Shown piece after piece: positions 55,731 through 64,000 of a stretch of DNA of 64,000 nt. This stretch comes from Rhizobium sp. SG_E_25_P2 (GTDB lineage Bacteria > Pseudomonadota > Alphaproteobacteria > Rhizobiales > Rhizobiaceae), in the NCBI RefSeq assembly GCF_029892285.1, contig NZ_JARXVM010000006.1, forward strand, positions 62,001-126,000, written 5' to 3'. Made by a program: the position numbers and the translations under genes. The notes beneath the pieces are model-generated. The model saw nothing but the letters and a program-made list of their open reading frames with translations, had not been told where the DNA came from and made no database searches. The stretch's first letter is position 1, and each line of letters opens with the position of its first letter.

Positions 55731-57932
55731 TTACTTCCTGCCAGAAGGGAACCTCCCAGCAATCAGTTTTGGCGCGCTCGACTTCAGGGATTCTCCGCGC
55801 CCTGACAGGCTCGGATTGGTCATGAAGTAGACCTGCGCGTTGAACGGCTCGTCTCCATCGCGCACATCGCAACGCTTGGAGGTACCGTCCGGGAGTATCT
55901 CGTAGGACTGCTGGTTGTCAATGATGTTGGCCAGCATGATCTGGGACAGCACCTGCTCATGCACAGTCTTATTGATCAGCGGAACAAGGGTTTCCACCCG
56001 ACGATCGAGATTGCGCGGCATCATGTCGGCGGAGCCGATATAGACCAGCGCCTTTTCATGCGGCAGCCCATAACCATTGCCGAAGCAGAAGATGCGGCTG
56101 TGCTCCAGGAACCGACCGACGATCGAGCGCACCCAGATATTGTCCGACAGTCCCTCGACCTGCGGACGCAGGCAGCAGATGCCGCGCACCACAAGTTCGA
56201 CCTTCACGCCGGCGGCGGAGGCGTCATAGAGCGCGTCGATGATGTCGGGGTCGACCAGCGAGTTCATCTTCATCCAGATGGCGGCAGGCCGACCGGCCTT
56301 GGCATGCGCGATTTCTTCGTGAATGTGCTGGAGAATGCGCGGCCTGAGCGTGGTCGGCGACATTGCGAGCTTCATCCCCGCTTCCGGCTCGCCGTAACCG
56401 GTGATGAAATTGAAGATGTTGGCCATGTCATGCGCCATCACCGGATTGCAGGTGAAGAAGCTCAGATCGGTATAGATCTTGGCGGTCACCGGGTGATAGT
56501 TGCCGGTGCCGAGATGGCAATAGGTGCGAAGGCGGCCATCCTCGCGACGAACGACCATGCTCATCTTGGCATGCGTCTTCAGTTCGATGAAGCCGAACAC
56601 CACCTGCACGCCGGCGCGTTCGAGATCGCGCGCCCAACGGATATTGGCTTCTTCGTCAAAACGAGCCTTGAGCTCGACCAGCGCGGTGACCGACTTACCG
56701 GCTTCGGCGGCGTCCATGAGCGCGCGCACGATCGGGCTGTCATTGGAGGTGCGATAGAGCGTCTGCTTGATGGCGACGACATCAGGGTCGTGGGCGGCCT
56801 GGATCAGGAACTGCACCACGACGTCGAAACTTTCATAGGGATGGTGGACGATCATGTCCTTTTCGCGGATTGCCGCGAAGCAATCGCCGGCATGTTCGCG
56901 CACGCGTTCGGGATATCGAGCGTTGTAGGGCGCAAAACGCAGTTCGTCCCGCGGCGCCTTGGCGATTTCGGCCAGCGTGTTGAGCGCCAGGAAGCCGGGG
57001 AGAACGGCAATGCGGTTTTCGGGCACGCCCAGTTCATGGGTCACGAACTGGCGCAGCGACTGCGGCATTTCGGAATCGGTTTCGATGCGGATCACCGAGC
57101 CGCGCCGGCGGCGCTTCAGCGCGCTTTCGAAAAAGCGCACCAGATCCTCGGCTTCTTCCTCGACTTCAATATCGCTATCGCGAATGATGCGGAACGTGCC
57201 CGAGCCTTCGACCTTATAGCCGGGAAAGAGCTTGGTGATAAACAGGAGAACCGTATCCTCCAGCGTGATGTAGCGCAGCGCGCCGTCTTTGTCCGGCAGG
57301 CGGATGAAGCGGTCGAGCGCCTGCGGCAGACGGATCAGCGCCGTCATCGGCTCCTTGCCCGAGAGGCTGGACAGTTGCAGCCCCATCGAGAAGCCGAGAT
57401 TGGGAATGAACGGGAACGGATGCGCCGGATCGATGCAGAGCGGCGTCAGCACAGGAAACAGCGATTCGTCGAATTCCTTCTCAAGCCATTTGCGGTCTTC
57501 CTTGGACACCGCGCCGGGGCGGACGATCAGGATGTCCTCGCGCGCCAGATATTGCTGAAGCACGGCCAGCGCCGCCTGCTGCTCCATCTGCAGATTGTTG
57601 ATTTCCTTGAGAATGGCTTCGAGCTGTTCGCCCGGGGTCTTGCCATCGGGGCTCTTGATGGCGACGCCGGCGCGCACCTGGCCTTCGAGACCAGCGACAC
57701 GAACCATGAAAAATTCATCGAGATTGTTGGCCGAGATCGACAGGAAACGCACGCGCTCGAGCAGCGGATGATTGGTGTTGAGCGTTTCCTCGAGAACCCG
57801 GCGATTGAACTGAAGCCAGGAAAATTCCCGGTTGATGAAGCGCTCGTCGCTGTGGCGGAGCGGATTTGCGGGCGCATCAAAAGCGATGGCTTGAGCTTCC
57901 GTCTCTGTGGCTTCGGGCGCGCTGATGTTCAT
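55731..57932 (-). CDS. ppk: polyphosphate kinase 1
   Basis: 733 residues. The histidine-bearing catalytic segments [20 protein letters not shown] and [15 protein letters not shown] are intact. It makes polyphosphate reversibly from ATP. The ppk-ppx pairing couples synthesis and breakdown. The 78-bp gap to hdaA leaves room for a promoter. Confidence 0.96.
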   Translation of the reverse strand: MNISAPEATETEAQAIAFDAPANPLRHSDERFINREFSWLQFNRRVLEETLNTNHPLLERVRFLSISANNLDEFFMVRVAGLEGQVRAGVAIKSPDGKTPGEQLEAILKEINNLQMEQQAALAVLQQYLAREDILIVRPGAVSKEDRKWLEKEFDESLFPVLTPLCIDPAHPFPFIPNLGFSMGLQLSSLSGKEPMTALIRLPQALDRFIRLPDKDGALRYITLEDTVLLFITKLFPGYKVEGSGTFRIIRDSDIEVEEEAEDLVRFFESALKRRRRGSVIRIETDSEMPQSLRQFVTHELGVPENRIAVLPGFLALNTLAEIAKAPRDELRFAPYNARYPERVREHAGDCFAAIREKDMIVHHPYESFDVVVQFLIQAAHDPDVVAIKQTLYRTSNDSPIVRALMDAAEAGKSVTALVELKARFDEEANIRWARDLERAGVQVVFGFIELKTHAKMSMVVRREDGRLRTYCHLGTGNYHPVTAKIYTDLSFFTCNPVMAHDMANIFNFITGYGEPEAGMKLAMSPTTLRPRILQHIHEEIAHAKAGRPAAIWMKMNSLVDPDIIDALYDASAAGVKVELVVRGICCLRPQVEGLSDNIWVRSIVGRFLEHSRIFCFGNGYGLPHEKALVYIGSADMMPRNLDRRVETLVPLINKTVHEQVLSQIMLANIIDNQQSYEILPDGTSKRCDVRDGDEPFNAQVYFMTNPSLSGRGESLKSSAPKLIAGRFPSGRK

Positions 57933-58011
57933 GAATTCAGTCCGTTCTCTGGAGTGGGTCGCGGCATTTGTGAGCCGGGACTATTACAGAATGACGACAG
58001 TTCCGTGACAG

Positions 58012-58701
58012 TCAAGCGTCGCCCGTCTCGTCCTTGAGAACCTCGGCGGCCAATGCGCGGGACAGTTTGGCGCCGCGCGCCAGCGCCAGCCGATCGAGGC
58101 GATCGACGATCGTCTGGGCGGCGGCGAGAGATCGCTCCATGCGGCCTACAATATAGGCCGCGAGTTTTTCGTCGATCATCAACTGCCGGTCGGCGAACAG
58201 CTTGAACAGGACCTGGGTCAACAGCGCGTCGTCTGGCGGACCAATTTCGACCAGCGTGGCCGCCTTGAGCCGCGACATCAGATCGGGCAGCACGACACCC
58301 CAGGAAGACGGGCGGCTTCGCGCCGTCATCAGCAGGCTTCGGCCATGCGAGCGCACTGCATTGATCATGTGGAACAGCAGCGTCTCGTCATAGCCGTTGC
58401 GGTCAACGTCCTCGATGAGAACGGGCGCGTCTTCCGCCATGCGCACCGCTTCGTCGGCGCCCTGGTCGCCGAGACGGGCGGCTGAGGCCGTCCTGCGCCA
58501 GATCTCGGCAAGATGCGTCTTTCCCGAGCCAGGGGGGCCAACGAGAATCACCAGCGGCGACGGCCAGTCCGGCCAGCGGTCGATCAAGCTTGTCGCGGCG
58601 CTCAACGGGCCGGAAACGACCAGATCGTCCCGCCCCTGCGCCGCCTCATGCGAAAAGGTCAACGGCAGTTGTTCGGGTTTCCGTTTGTCGGAATCGGTCA
58701 T
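58012..58701 (-). CDS. hdaA: DnaA-related replication regulator HdaA
   Basis: 229 residues. It keeps the AAA+ part of DnaA without the DNA-binding domain: Walker A GPPGSGKTHLAEIW, Walker B-like APVLIEDVDR, and sensor region MTARSRPSSW. An N-terminal clamp-binding-type motif QLPLTF is present. With the sliding clamp it promotes DnaA-ATP hydrolysis after initiation. ATG 58701 begins 1 bp after the AI-2E permease stop; the open frame extends upstream to 58803 without support. Confidence 0.92.
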   Translation of the reverse strand: MTDSDKRKPEQLPLTFSHEAAQGRDDLVVSGPLSAATSLIDRWPDWPSPLVILVGPPGSGKTHLAEIWRRTASAARLGDQGADEAVRMAEDAPVLIEDVDRNGYDETLLFHMINAVRSHGRSLLMTARSRPSSWGVVLPDLMSRLKAATLVEIGPPDDALLTQVLFKLFADRQLMIDEKLAAYIVGRMERSLAAAQTIVDRLDRLALARGAKLSRALAAEVLKDETGDA

Positions 58702-58702
58702 G

Positions 58703-59836
58703 TCAGGTCTCTGGCGGAGGAAGAACTCCGGCGCGGGCGTCCGCGCCGATACGAGCGCCATAGCCGTGATAGAGGTCGCTTTCAAGATAGCGTGAAATCG
58801 CATAGCGCACGAGCACGGCGATCGATGCGGACGCCGGCACCGCCACCATCAGACCGACGAAACCGAACAGCGCGCCGAAGGCCAGCAACGCAAACATCAG
58901 CCAGACCGGATGCAAGCCGACTTTCTCGCCGATCAGTTTGGGCTGCAGGATATAGCCGTCGATAAACTGGCCGAAGAAGAAAATGCCGCCGATCAGCACC
59001 ACCCAGGGGTAATCCGGCCAGAATTGCACCAGCGCCACGCCCACCGACAGGAAGAAGCCGAGCAGCGATCCAAGATAGGGAATGAAGGAGACGACGCCCG
59101 AGACGATGCCGATAAGCAGACCGAAATTCAATCCGGCCAGCGTCAGGCTGCCGCCGTAGAAGACCGCGAGGATCAGGCAGATCGAACCCTGGCCGCGTAC
59201 GAAACCGGCGATGGCGTCGTCCATTTCGCCGGCGAGCCGCCGAACCGTCAGCGACCAGTCGCGCGGCACCCAGCTGTCGACCTTGGCGACCATCTTGTCC
59301 CAATCGAGCAGAATGTAGAAGGCGACGACGGGCGTGATGACGAGCAGAGAGAGGATGTCGACCAGCGCCTTGCCGGACGCCCAGATCTGCACCACAAGGC
59401 CGCCGATGAAACTGGCGCCCTCCCCCACATAGCGCGAGAAATTCTCCTTTACCGTGGCAAGCTGGCTCTTCAACCAGGCCGGCGCATAATGGGAATTCGC
59501 GTCGGTCAGCAATTGCTGCAACTGGGTCAGATAGCCGGGGATCTTCTGCGCGAAATCGGCCGCCTGCGATGCCAGAAGCGGGATTATGACGATGAGACCG
59601 ACGATCAGCAGCAAGACGAAGAAGATCAGGATCAGCGCCGTGGCGGCCATACGGCTCAGCCCCCTGCGCTCCAGCCAATCGGCGACCGGATCAAGAAAAT
59701 AGGCGAGAGCCATGCCGGCCACGAAAGGCAGCAGTATGGAGGAAAACAGGAAGAGAAATCCGATGCACAGGCCGAGCACCACCGACCAAAACAACAATTG
59801 ACGCTTCAGGCTTTGGCCGGAAATATGAGTTGTCAT
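58703..59836 (-). CDS. AI-2E/PerM-family transporter
   Basis: 377 residues, about eight membrane helices with a long soluble loop in the centre (FSRYVGEGASFIGGLVVQ). SFIPYLGSLLGFFLSV is the family signature. The family includes AI-2 exporters and Na+/H+ antiporters, so the substrate is open. GAGG lies 5 nt before ATG 59836; ATG 59839 is possible. The permease-hdaA order is a usual neighbourhood in this bacterial group. Confidence 0.88.
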   Translation of the reverse strand: MTTHISGQSLKRQLLFWSVVLGLCIGFLFLFSSILLPFVAGMALAYFLDPVADWLERRGLSRMAATALILIFFVLLLIVGLIVIIPLLASQAADFAQKIPGYLTQLQQLLTDANSHYAPAWLKSQLATVKENFSRYVGEGASFIGGLVVQIWASGKALVDILSLLVITPVVAFYILLDWDKMVAKVDSWVPRDWSLTVRRLAGEMDDAIAGFVRGQGSICLILAVFYGGSLTLAGLNFGLLIGIVSGVVSFIPYLGSLLGFFLSVGVALVQFWPDYPWVVLIGGIFFFGQFIDGYILQPKLIGEKVGLHPVWLMFALLAFGALFGFVGLMVAVPASASIAVLVRYAISRYLESDLYHGYGARIGADARAGVLPPPET

Positions 59837-59906
59837 CATCGCCTCGTTCGATGCGCGCTTCGCCTCGACCGGAATAGGCAGATGCGGCCTGACGGTCAAG
59901 CTGGGC

Positions 59907-61241
59907 TTAGCGCTGCTCGTTGGACGCGGGCGCGTGGGCGATCCGGTTGCGGCCGCCCATCTTGGCCTCGTAAAGCAGGCGGTCGGCGCGGCGAAGCGCT
60001 TGATCCACAGTGTTTTCTCCGGCCAGGCATTGGGAGAGACCGATGCTCACGGTTATCTTCACTGGCTCGTCGCCCGAATCGATCCGCATCGCTTCGGTGG
60101 ACGAGCGAATGCGTTCTGCAACGTCGAGCGCCTTGTCGAGCGTGACGGATCGAAGCAAGACGCAGAACTCCTCTCCGCCGAGACGAGCGACGGAGTCATG
60201 CCCCCGCACGGCGCCATGGCAGCATCGGGCGAACTGTTCGAGCGCGAGGTCGCCGACAGCATGCCCATGGACATCGTTGAGTTGCTTGAAATGGTCGATG
60301 TCGAGCATCAGCACCACATGCCCAGCGTCCTCGCTTTGGTCGCCCGACAGGATTTCCGCCGTCTGCTCGAAAAAGGAGCGTCGGTTGAGCAACCCCGTCA
60401 ACGGGTCGATTTCCGCCAGCTTCTGCATGCGCTGGGCGTAAAGTCTCTCAGCGGTGACATCGAGATAGAGATTGAGATGGAAATGGCCGATGGCGCGATG
60501 CCGAAACTGGATGCGCCTCGTTTCGCCGTCTGCGGTTTTCACATCGAGATCGAACGGGGTCATTTCCCGGTTTTCCCGGCGCGCCGCGGCGATCTCGTCC
60601 TCCCATTTCTGGCGCGCCATGGCGCGATAGTCAGGATCGGGATAGGCCAGACGCCACCAGTCGTCGACATCCTCCAGCTGGTCGAGGTCATAGCCGAACA
60701 TCTGTTTGAAGCCAGAATTGACGAACTGGACTTCGTCGCGATTCGTCGCGACTTCGAAGCCGAGTGGCAGCCAGTTCAAGAGCTCCATGAGGTTCATTTG
60801 CCACTTCACCATGCCGAGCGTGTCGGACGGCGGCGTGTCTCTGAAACTGTAGAGGCGAAGATCGCGTCCCTCGACGCGAACGAATGTGACATGCGTCAGC
60901 AGGAAGCGTTCCTTGTCATTCACCATCGCCTTGATGATGAACGGCTCGCTGATCGCGCCGTTTTCGGGGATCGACCAGATCTGCGTGAGCAGCAGACTGG
61001 CGGGGACGCCAAGCAACGCGTCGATGGACAGTCCCACCAGCGAACTGGCGTCGTGCACGAAGAAATTTTTCGCCGTCTTGTTGCTGAAACTGACGACGCG
61101 CGAGCCCTTTTCAACGACAAGCACGGGGCTGCCCATGCAGTTGATCCAGAAATCGAGCTGTTTTTCGCTCTGATCACACCGCGCCTCGGCGCCTGCGACA
61201 TCCGCCTGAACGGGGTCGTATGCGCGCTTTGCCTGGGCCAT
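59907..61241 (-). CDS. PAS-GGDEF diguanylate cyclase
   Basis: 444 residues, no membrane helix. Two PAS-like domains (about 30-135 and 150-270) precede a GGDEF domain with active site GGEEF (355-359). The inhibitory site RGHD (346-349) lies five residues upstream, so product inhibition is expected. No EAL domain. It makes cyclic di-GMP, which fits a genome with exopolysaccharide and RTX genes. AAGGAAGG precedes ATG 61241. It is inserted between the AI-2E permease and purM. Confidence 0.92.
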   Translation of the reverse strand: MAQAKRAYDPVQADVAGAEARCDQSEKQLDFWINCMGSPVLVVEKGSRVVSFSNKTAKNFFVHDASSLVGLSIDALLGVPASLLLTQIWSIPENGAISEPFIIKAMVNDKERFLLTHVTFVRVEGRDLRLYSFRDTPPSDTLGMVKWQMNLMELLNWLPLGFEVATNRDEVQFVNSGFKQMFGYDLDQLEDVDDWWRLAYPDPDYRAMARQKWEDEIAAARRENREMTPFDLDVKTADGETRRIQFRHRAIGHFHLNLYLDVTAERLYAQRMQKLAEIDPLTGLLNRRSFFEQTAEILSGDQSEDAGHVVLMLDIDHFKQLNDVHGHAVGDLALEQFARCCHGAVRGHDSVARLGGEEFCVLLRSVTLDKALDVAERIRSSTEAMRIDSGDEPVKITVSIGLSQCLAGENTVDQALRRADRLLYEAKMGGRNRIAHAPASNEQR

Positions 61242-61585
61242 CCGTCGTCGCCTTCCTTGCCCGACGGCTTCAGCGCCGCAGGTTGTTTGGCGCAGCCTAT
61301 AGGCGGGTTGGTAACGGAATGGTTTATTGATCATTTCTAATTATTTGAATCGATCATATTCGAGCAAATCCGCTCCATATCCTTTCCAGTCATGAGCTGC
61401 TGATGTCGAAGACCGATGAGGCCAGCGACTTGGTCCGACTTCCCTCGCCTTGACCGCAGAAGCGACGCCGGCGTTTTCCGGCGCGAAACCAACAGATAAT
61501 CGCGCCTGAAGCAGCCTCATTCCTTGAATTTCTGGGCCGTCCGTGCCATTGGCCGCCATATTTCTTTATCTCACCGGAGAGAGCG
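61242..61585. other. divergent promoter region of the diguanylate cyclase and purM
   Basis: 344 bp. The AT-rich part 61318-61375 is a likely promoter area. No riboswitch-like fold or gene is recognised. GGAGAG at 61577-61582 is the purM ribosome site. Confidence 0.5.
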
Positions 61586-62659
61586 ATGAGCGAACATGGC
61601 AAAAATGGCCTGACCTATTCGGATGCAGGGGTCGATATCGACGCCGGCAATCTGATGGTCGAGAAAATCAAGCCGCTCGTGCGCTCCACCCGCCGCCCCG
61701 GCGCAGATGTCGAGATCGGCGGCTTCGGCGGCCTGTTCGATCTGAAGGCGGCCGGTTTCAACGATCCCATTCTTGTGGCCGCAAATGACGGCGTCGGCAC
61801 CAAGCTGAAAGTGGCGATCGAGGCCGGCAAGCATGACACTGTTGGCGTCGATCTCGTCGCCATGTGCGTCAACGATCTCGTGGTGCAGGCAGCAGAACCC
61901 CTGCTGTTTCTCGATTACTTCGCCACCGGCAAGCTCGATCCCGACCAGGGCGCGGCGATCGTCGCGGGCATTGCCGAAGGTTGCCGCCAGGCTGGCTGCG
62001 CGCTGATCGGTGGCGAAACGGCTGAGATGCCAGGCATGTATCGCGAAGGCGATTACGACCTCGCGGGCTTCGCCGTCGGCGCCGCCGAGCGCGGCGAATT
62101 GCTGCCCAAGGCGGATGCGGCCGAAGGCGACGTCATTCTCGGCCTCGCCTCCTCGGGCGTCCACTCCAACGGCTATTCGCTGGTGCGCAAGATCGTCGAA
62201 CTCTCCGGCCTCGGCTGGGACGCCAAGGCGCCCTTCGACGCAGAGAAGACGCTCGGCGAAGCGCTGCTTGAGCCGACCAAGATCTATGTGAAGCCGCTGC
62301 TCAAGGCGATCCGCGAGACCGGCGCGATCAAGGCGCTCGCCCATATCACCGGCGGCGGCTTCCCGGAAAATATTCCGCGCGTGCTGCCGAAAACGCTGGC
62401 CGCCGAAATCGACCTCGCCGCGATCCCGGTCAAGCCGGTGTTCAAGTGGCTGGCAAGCACGGGCGGCGTGGCCGAGCGCGAGATGCTGCGCACCTTCAAT
62501 TGCGGCGTCGGCATGGTTCTCGTCGTGTCTCCCGATCAGGCGGACGCGGTGGCGGAAGTCCTGACCGCCGAGGGCGAAACGGTCGTTCGCCTCGGCCGCA
62601 TGATTGCCCGCGCCGAAGGCGCGGCTGGCGTCGCCTATCAGGGCAGTCTCGGCCTATGA
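61586..62659 (+). CDS. purM: phosphoribosylformylglycinamidine cyclo-ligase
   Basis: 357 residues. Motifs are [31 protein letters not shown] and [13 protein letters not shown]. It makes aminoimidazole ribonucleotide in purine synthesis. GGAGAGAGCG precedes ATG 61586. Its TGA overlaps the purN ATG. Confidence 0.97.
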   Translation: MSEHGKNGLTYSDAGVDIDAGNLMVEKIKPLVRSTRRPGADVEIGGFGGLFDLKAAGFNDPILVAANDGVGTKLKVAIEAGKHDTVGVDLVAMCVNDLVVQAAEPLLFLDYFATGKLDPDQGAAIVAGIAEGCRQAGCALIGGETAEMPGMYREGDYDLAGFAVGAAERGELLPKADAAEGDVILGLASSGVHSNGYSLVRKIVELSGLGWDAKAPFDAEKTLGEALLEPTKIYVKPLLKAIRETGAIKALAHITGGGFPENIPRVLPKTLAAEIDLAAIPVKPVFKWLASTGGVAEREMLRTFNCGVGMVLVVSPDQADAVAEVLTAEGETVVRLGRMIARAEGAAGVAYQGSLGL

Positions 62660-63270
62660 TCAAAAAGCGCGGCGTGATCTTCATTTCGGGCAGCGGCTCC
62701 AACATGGTGGCGCTGCTCGAAGCGGCGCGCGCAACAGAGTACCCGGTGGACTTCGTCGCCGTGATCTCAGACAAAGCCGATGCTGGCGGCCTCGCCAAGG
62801 CGGAAGCGCTGGGCGTTGCGACCCATGTGTTCGAGCGCAAGGGCTTTGGCTCCAAGGCCGAGCATGAGGCGGCGATCCTCGCTCGTCTCGCCGAGATCGC
62901 GCCTGATCTCATCTGCCTCGCCGGCTATATGCGGCTGCTGTCTGCCGATTTCATCGCCGCCTATGAGGGCCGCATCCTCAACATCCACCCTTCCCTGCTG
63001 CCGCTGTTTCCGGGCCTTCACACCCATCAGCGCGCCATCGAGGCCGGCATGAAAGTGTCGGGCTGCACGGTGCATATCGTGACCCCCGGCATGGACGAAG
63101 GCCCGGCGCTGGCGCAGGGCGTCGCGCCGATCCTGGCAGGCGATACGCCTGACGCGCTGGCGGCGCGGGTGTTGAAGGTGGAGCACCAGATCTACAAGGC
63201 TGCAGTGGCGAGGTTTGCGGGCGGCGCGGTCGAGACCGACGCGGATGCGCGGCTGGTGTCGTTCGGGTGA
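62656..63270 (+). CDS. purN: phosphoribosylglycinamide formyltransferase
   Basis: 204 residues. The N-terminal [14 protein letters not shown] binds substrate. Catalytic Asn and His lie in [14 protein letters not shown] and the Asp in MDEGPALAQ. It uses formyltetrahydrofolate in purine synthesis. It is coupled to purM by a 4-bp overlap. Confidence 0.97.
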   Translation: MIKKRGVIFISGSGSNMVALLEAARATEYPVDFVAVISDKADAGGLAKAEALGVATHVFERKGFGSKAEHEAAILARLAEIAPDLICLAGYMRLLSADFIAAYEGRILNIHPSLLPLFPGLHTHQRAIEAGMKVSGCTVHIVTPGMDEGPALAQGVAPILAGDTPDALAARVLKVEHQIYKAAVARFAGGAVETDADARLVSFG

Positions 63271-63618
63271 GGCCTGCCTGACGCTTATGTTTTCTATCAA
63301 ATCTGTGGAATGAGGGCGTGCTCCGCCCCTCATCCCCCTGCCGGGACCTTCTCCCCGCATTGCGGGGCGAAGGGCGGTGGAGCGCAGGCCGTGCCACATC
63401 CTCCTTCTCCCCGCTCTGCGCGGGGAGAAGGTCCCGGCAGGGGGATGAGGGGCGTTGCACACCATATGATGCGCTCGGCCCCCACTCTGCCCAAGATCCC
63501 TAAAATTCTCCCCATTCTCCTAACCCGCCCTAAACCCCGTCGCATCGCAGGAGTACCCCGTTAAGCCGGCCTTAACGCCCCGGCCCCTGAATGATGGCGG
63601 AATAAACTGGCGGCGTTG
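63271..63618. other. intergenic region containing a large palindromic repeat
   Basis: 348 bp between purN and the last gene. It is dominated by the repeat at 63324-63454. The remainder has a pyrimidine-rich run (63475-63540) and no supported gene. Confidence 0.6.
63324..63454. repeat. 131-bp rhizobial-type palindromic repeat
   Basis: Perfect 35-bp inverted arms (63324-63358 and 63420-63454) start CGCCCCTCATCCCCCTGCCG. Each arm carries TTCTCCCCGC, which can also pair locally within the element (63404-63413 with 63421-63430). From memory, this C/T-rich palindrome is a very common intergenic repeat in rhizobial genomes. Confidence 0.9.
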
Positions 63619-64000
63619 ATGTCGAATTTGCGGAAGAAATATTATCTGGTCCTCACCAAGTCCCAGGAGCGGCTGGCAATGCTCGGCGGCGTGCTGCTGC
63701 TCGCGCCGATCCTGGCGCTGACCGGCCTGTGGATCAACAATGCACTGACGCTCACGCGGCTGGGCCAGGCCATGGAGGCGCGGGCCGACGTCTGGAAAGA
63801 AGACGCCGCAGCCATAGACCGGCAGGTGACGCCAGCGAGCCTCAAGGACCCGATCAAGCGCAACGCCTATCGACTGGTCAACGGTCATGACGAGTTATTG
63901 CCGGAACGCCGGGTGATCGTCACGGTGCAGGTTCCCATCGGGTTGAAGAAAACCGGAGCCGACCGGCCGGGCGATCTTGCAGCGCTTGCCGACGAGGCCG
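63619..64000 (+). CDS. membrane-anchored protein, unknown family (partial)
   Basis: 127 codons visible from ATG 63619, open at the window edge. A basic N-terminus (NLRKKYYLVLTKSQERL) precedes one membrane helix (about 20-43); the remainder is extracytoplasmic (VIVTVQVPIGLKKTG). The ribosome site is weak. I do not recognise the family. Confidence 0.65.
   Translation, partial: MSNLRKKYYLVLTKSQERLAMLGGVLLLAPILALTGLWINNALTLTRLGQAMEARADVWKEDAAAIDRQVTPASLKDPIKRNAYRLVNGHDELLPERRVIVTVQVPIGLKKTGADRPGDLAALADEA

Noticed and set aside
55959-58037. Rightward open frame of 692 codons
   Set aside because: Antisense to ppk; motif-free.

Overview
This window looks like chromosomal backbone of an alphaproteobacterium of the order Hyphomicrobiales (Rhizobiales). 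The reasons are the gene content and the gene neighbourhoods. One block reads tRNA-Pro / merR / ihfA / fabH / plsX / DUF177 / CBP3-like chaperone / bamE / hppA / nusB / ribH / ribE / ribD / nrdR / glyA / L,D-transpeptidase / ldtR / DUF6163 / hemB / RDD / bpt / parC. A second block reads aspS / rnd / ppx / ppk / hdaA / AI-2E permease / purM / purN. Rhizobial-type intergenic palindromes are also present. No plasmid, phage or transposase gene is visible. I cannot name the genus.

Layout. 1-7937: an exopolysaccharide locus, with a leftward Wzz/GumC-type chain-length protein running off the left edge and, divergent from it, wza-like, glycosyltransferase, WcaJ/ExoY-like priming enzyme, Wzy-like polymerase and a second glycosyltransferase, partly joined by 4-bp start/stop overlaps. 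8317-8390: tRNA-Pro(GGG). 8724-10486: an HWE/HisKA_2-type sensor kinase convergent with a 63-codon gene that carries a perfect general-stress (EcfG-type) promoter. 10654-15739: lipid synthesis, IHF and envelope assembly genes. 15814-20290: proton-pumping pyrophosphatase, an MFS transporter, nusB and ribH. 20419-22227: a cupin gene and two small exported proteins that separate ribH from ribE. 22281-27492: ribE, ribD, nrdR, a membrane adenylate cyclase and glyA.

27761-29658: a glycolipid-type glycosyltransferase and a heme oxygenase. 29729-32440: a Tat-exported L,D-transpeptidase with the MarR-type regulator LdtR upstream. 32583-36387: hemB and a divergent 7TM kinase / OmpR-type regulator pair. 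36390-36659: a 270-bp element made of nested inverted repeats. 36673-43734: EamA transporter, bpt, RDD protein, a chemoreceptor and parC. 44018-45884: two exported proteins of unknown role. 46003-54000: aspS, two RTX-repeat proteins, a TetR / ABA4-like / eight-helix membrane protein module, and rnd. 54192-63270: polyphosphate turnover (ppx, ppk), hdaA, AI-2E permease, a diguanylate cyclase, purM and purN. The window ends inside an unrecognised membrane protein.

Most genes are housekeeping. The accessory material sits in defined gaps of this backbone: exopolysaccharide, small exported proteins, RTX proteins, signalling proteins and palindromic elements. The most interesting unexplained signals are regulatory or structural DNA: the 270-bp element, a 34-bp double palindrome upstream of one RTX gene, a 21-bp palindrome in front of the ABA4-like operon, a candidate LdtR site, and the stress promoter on the 63-codon gene. 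Functional calls come from reading motifs by eye; no database search was run.
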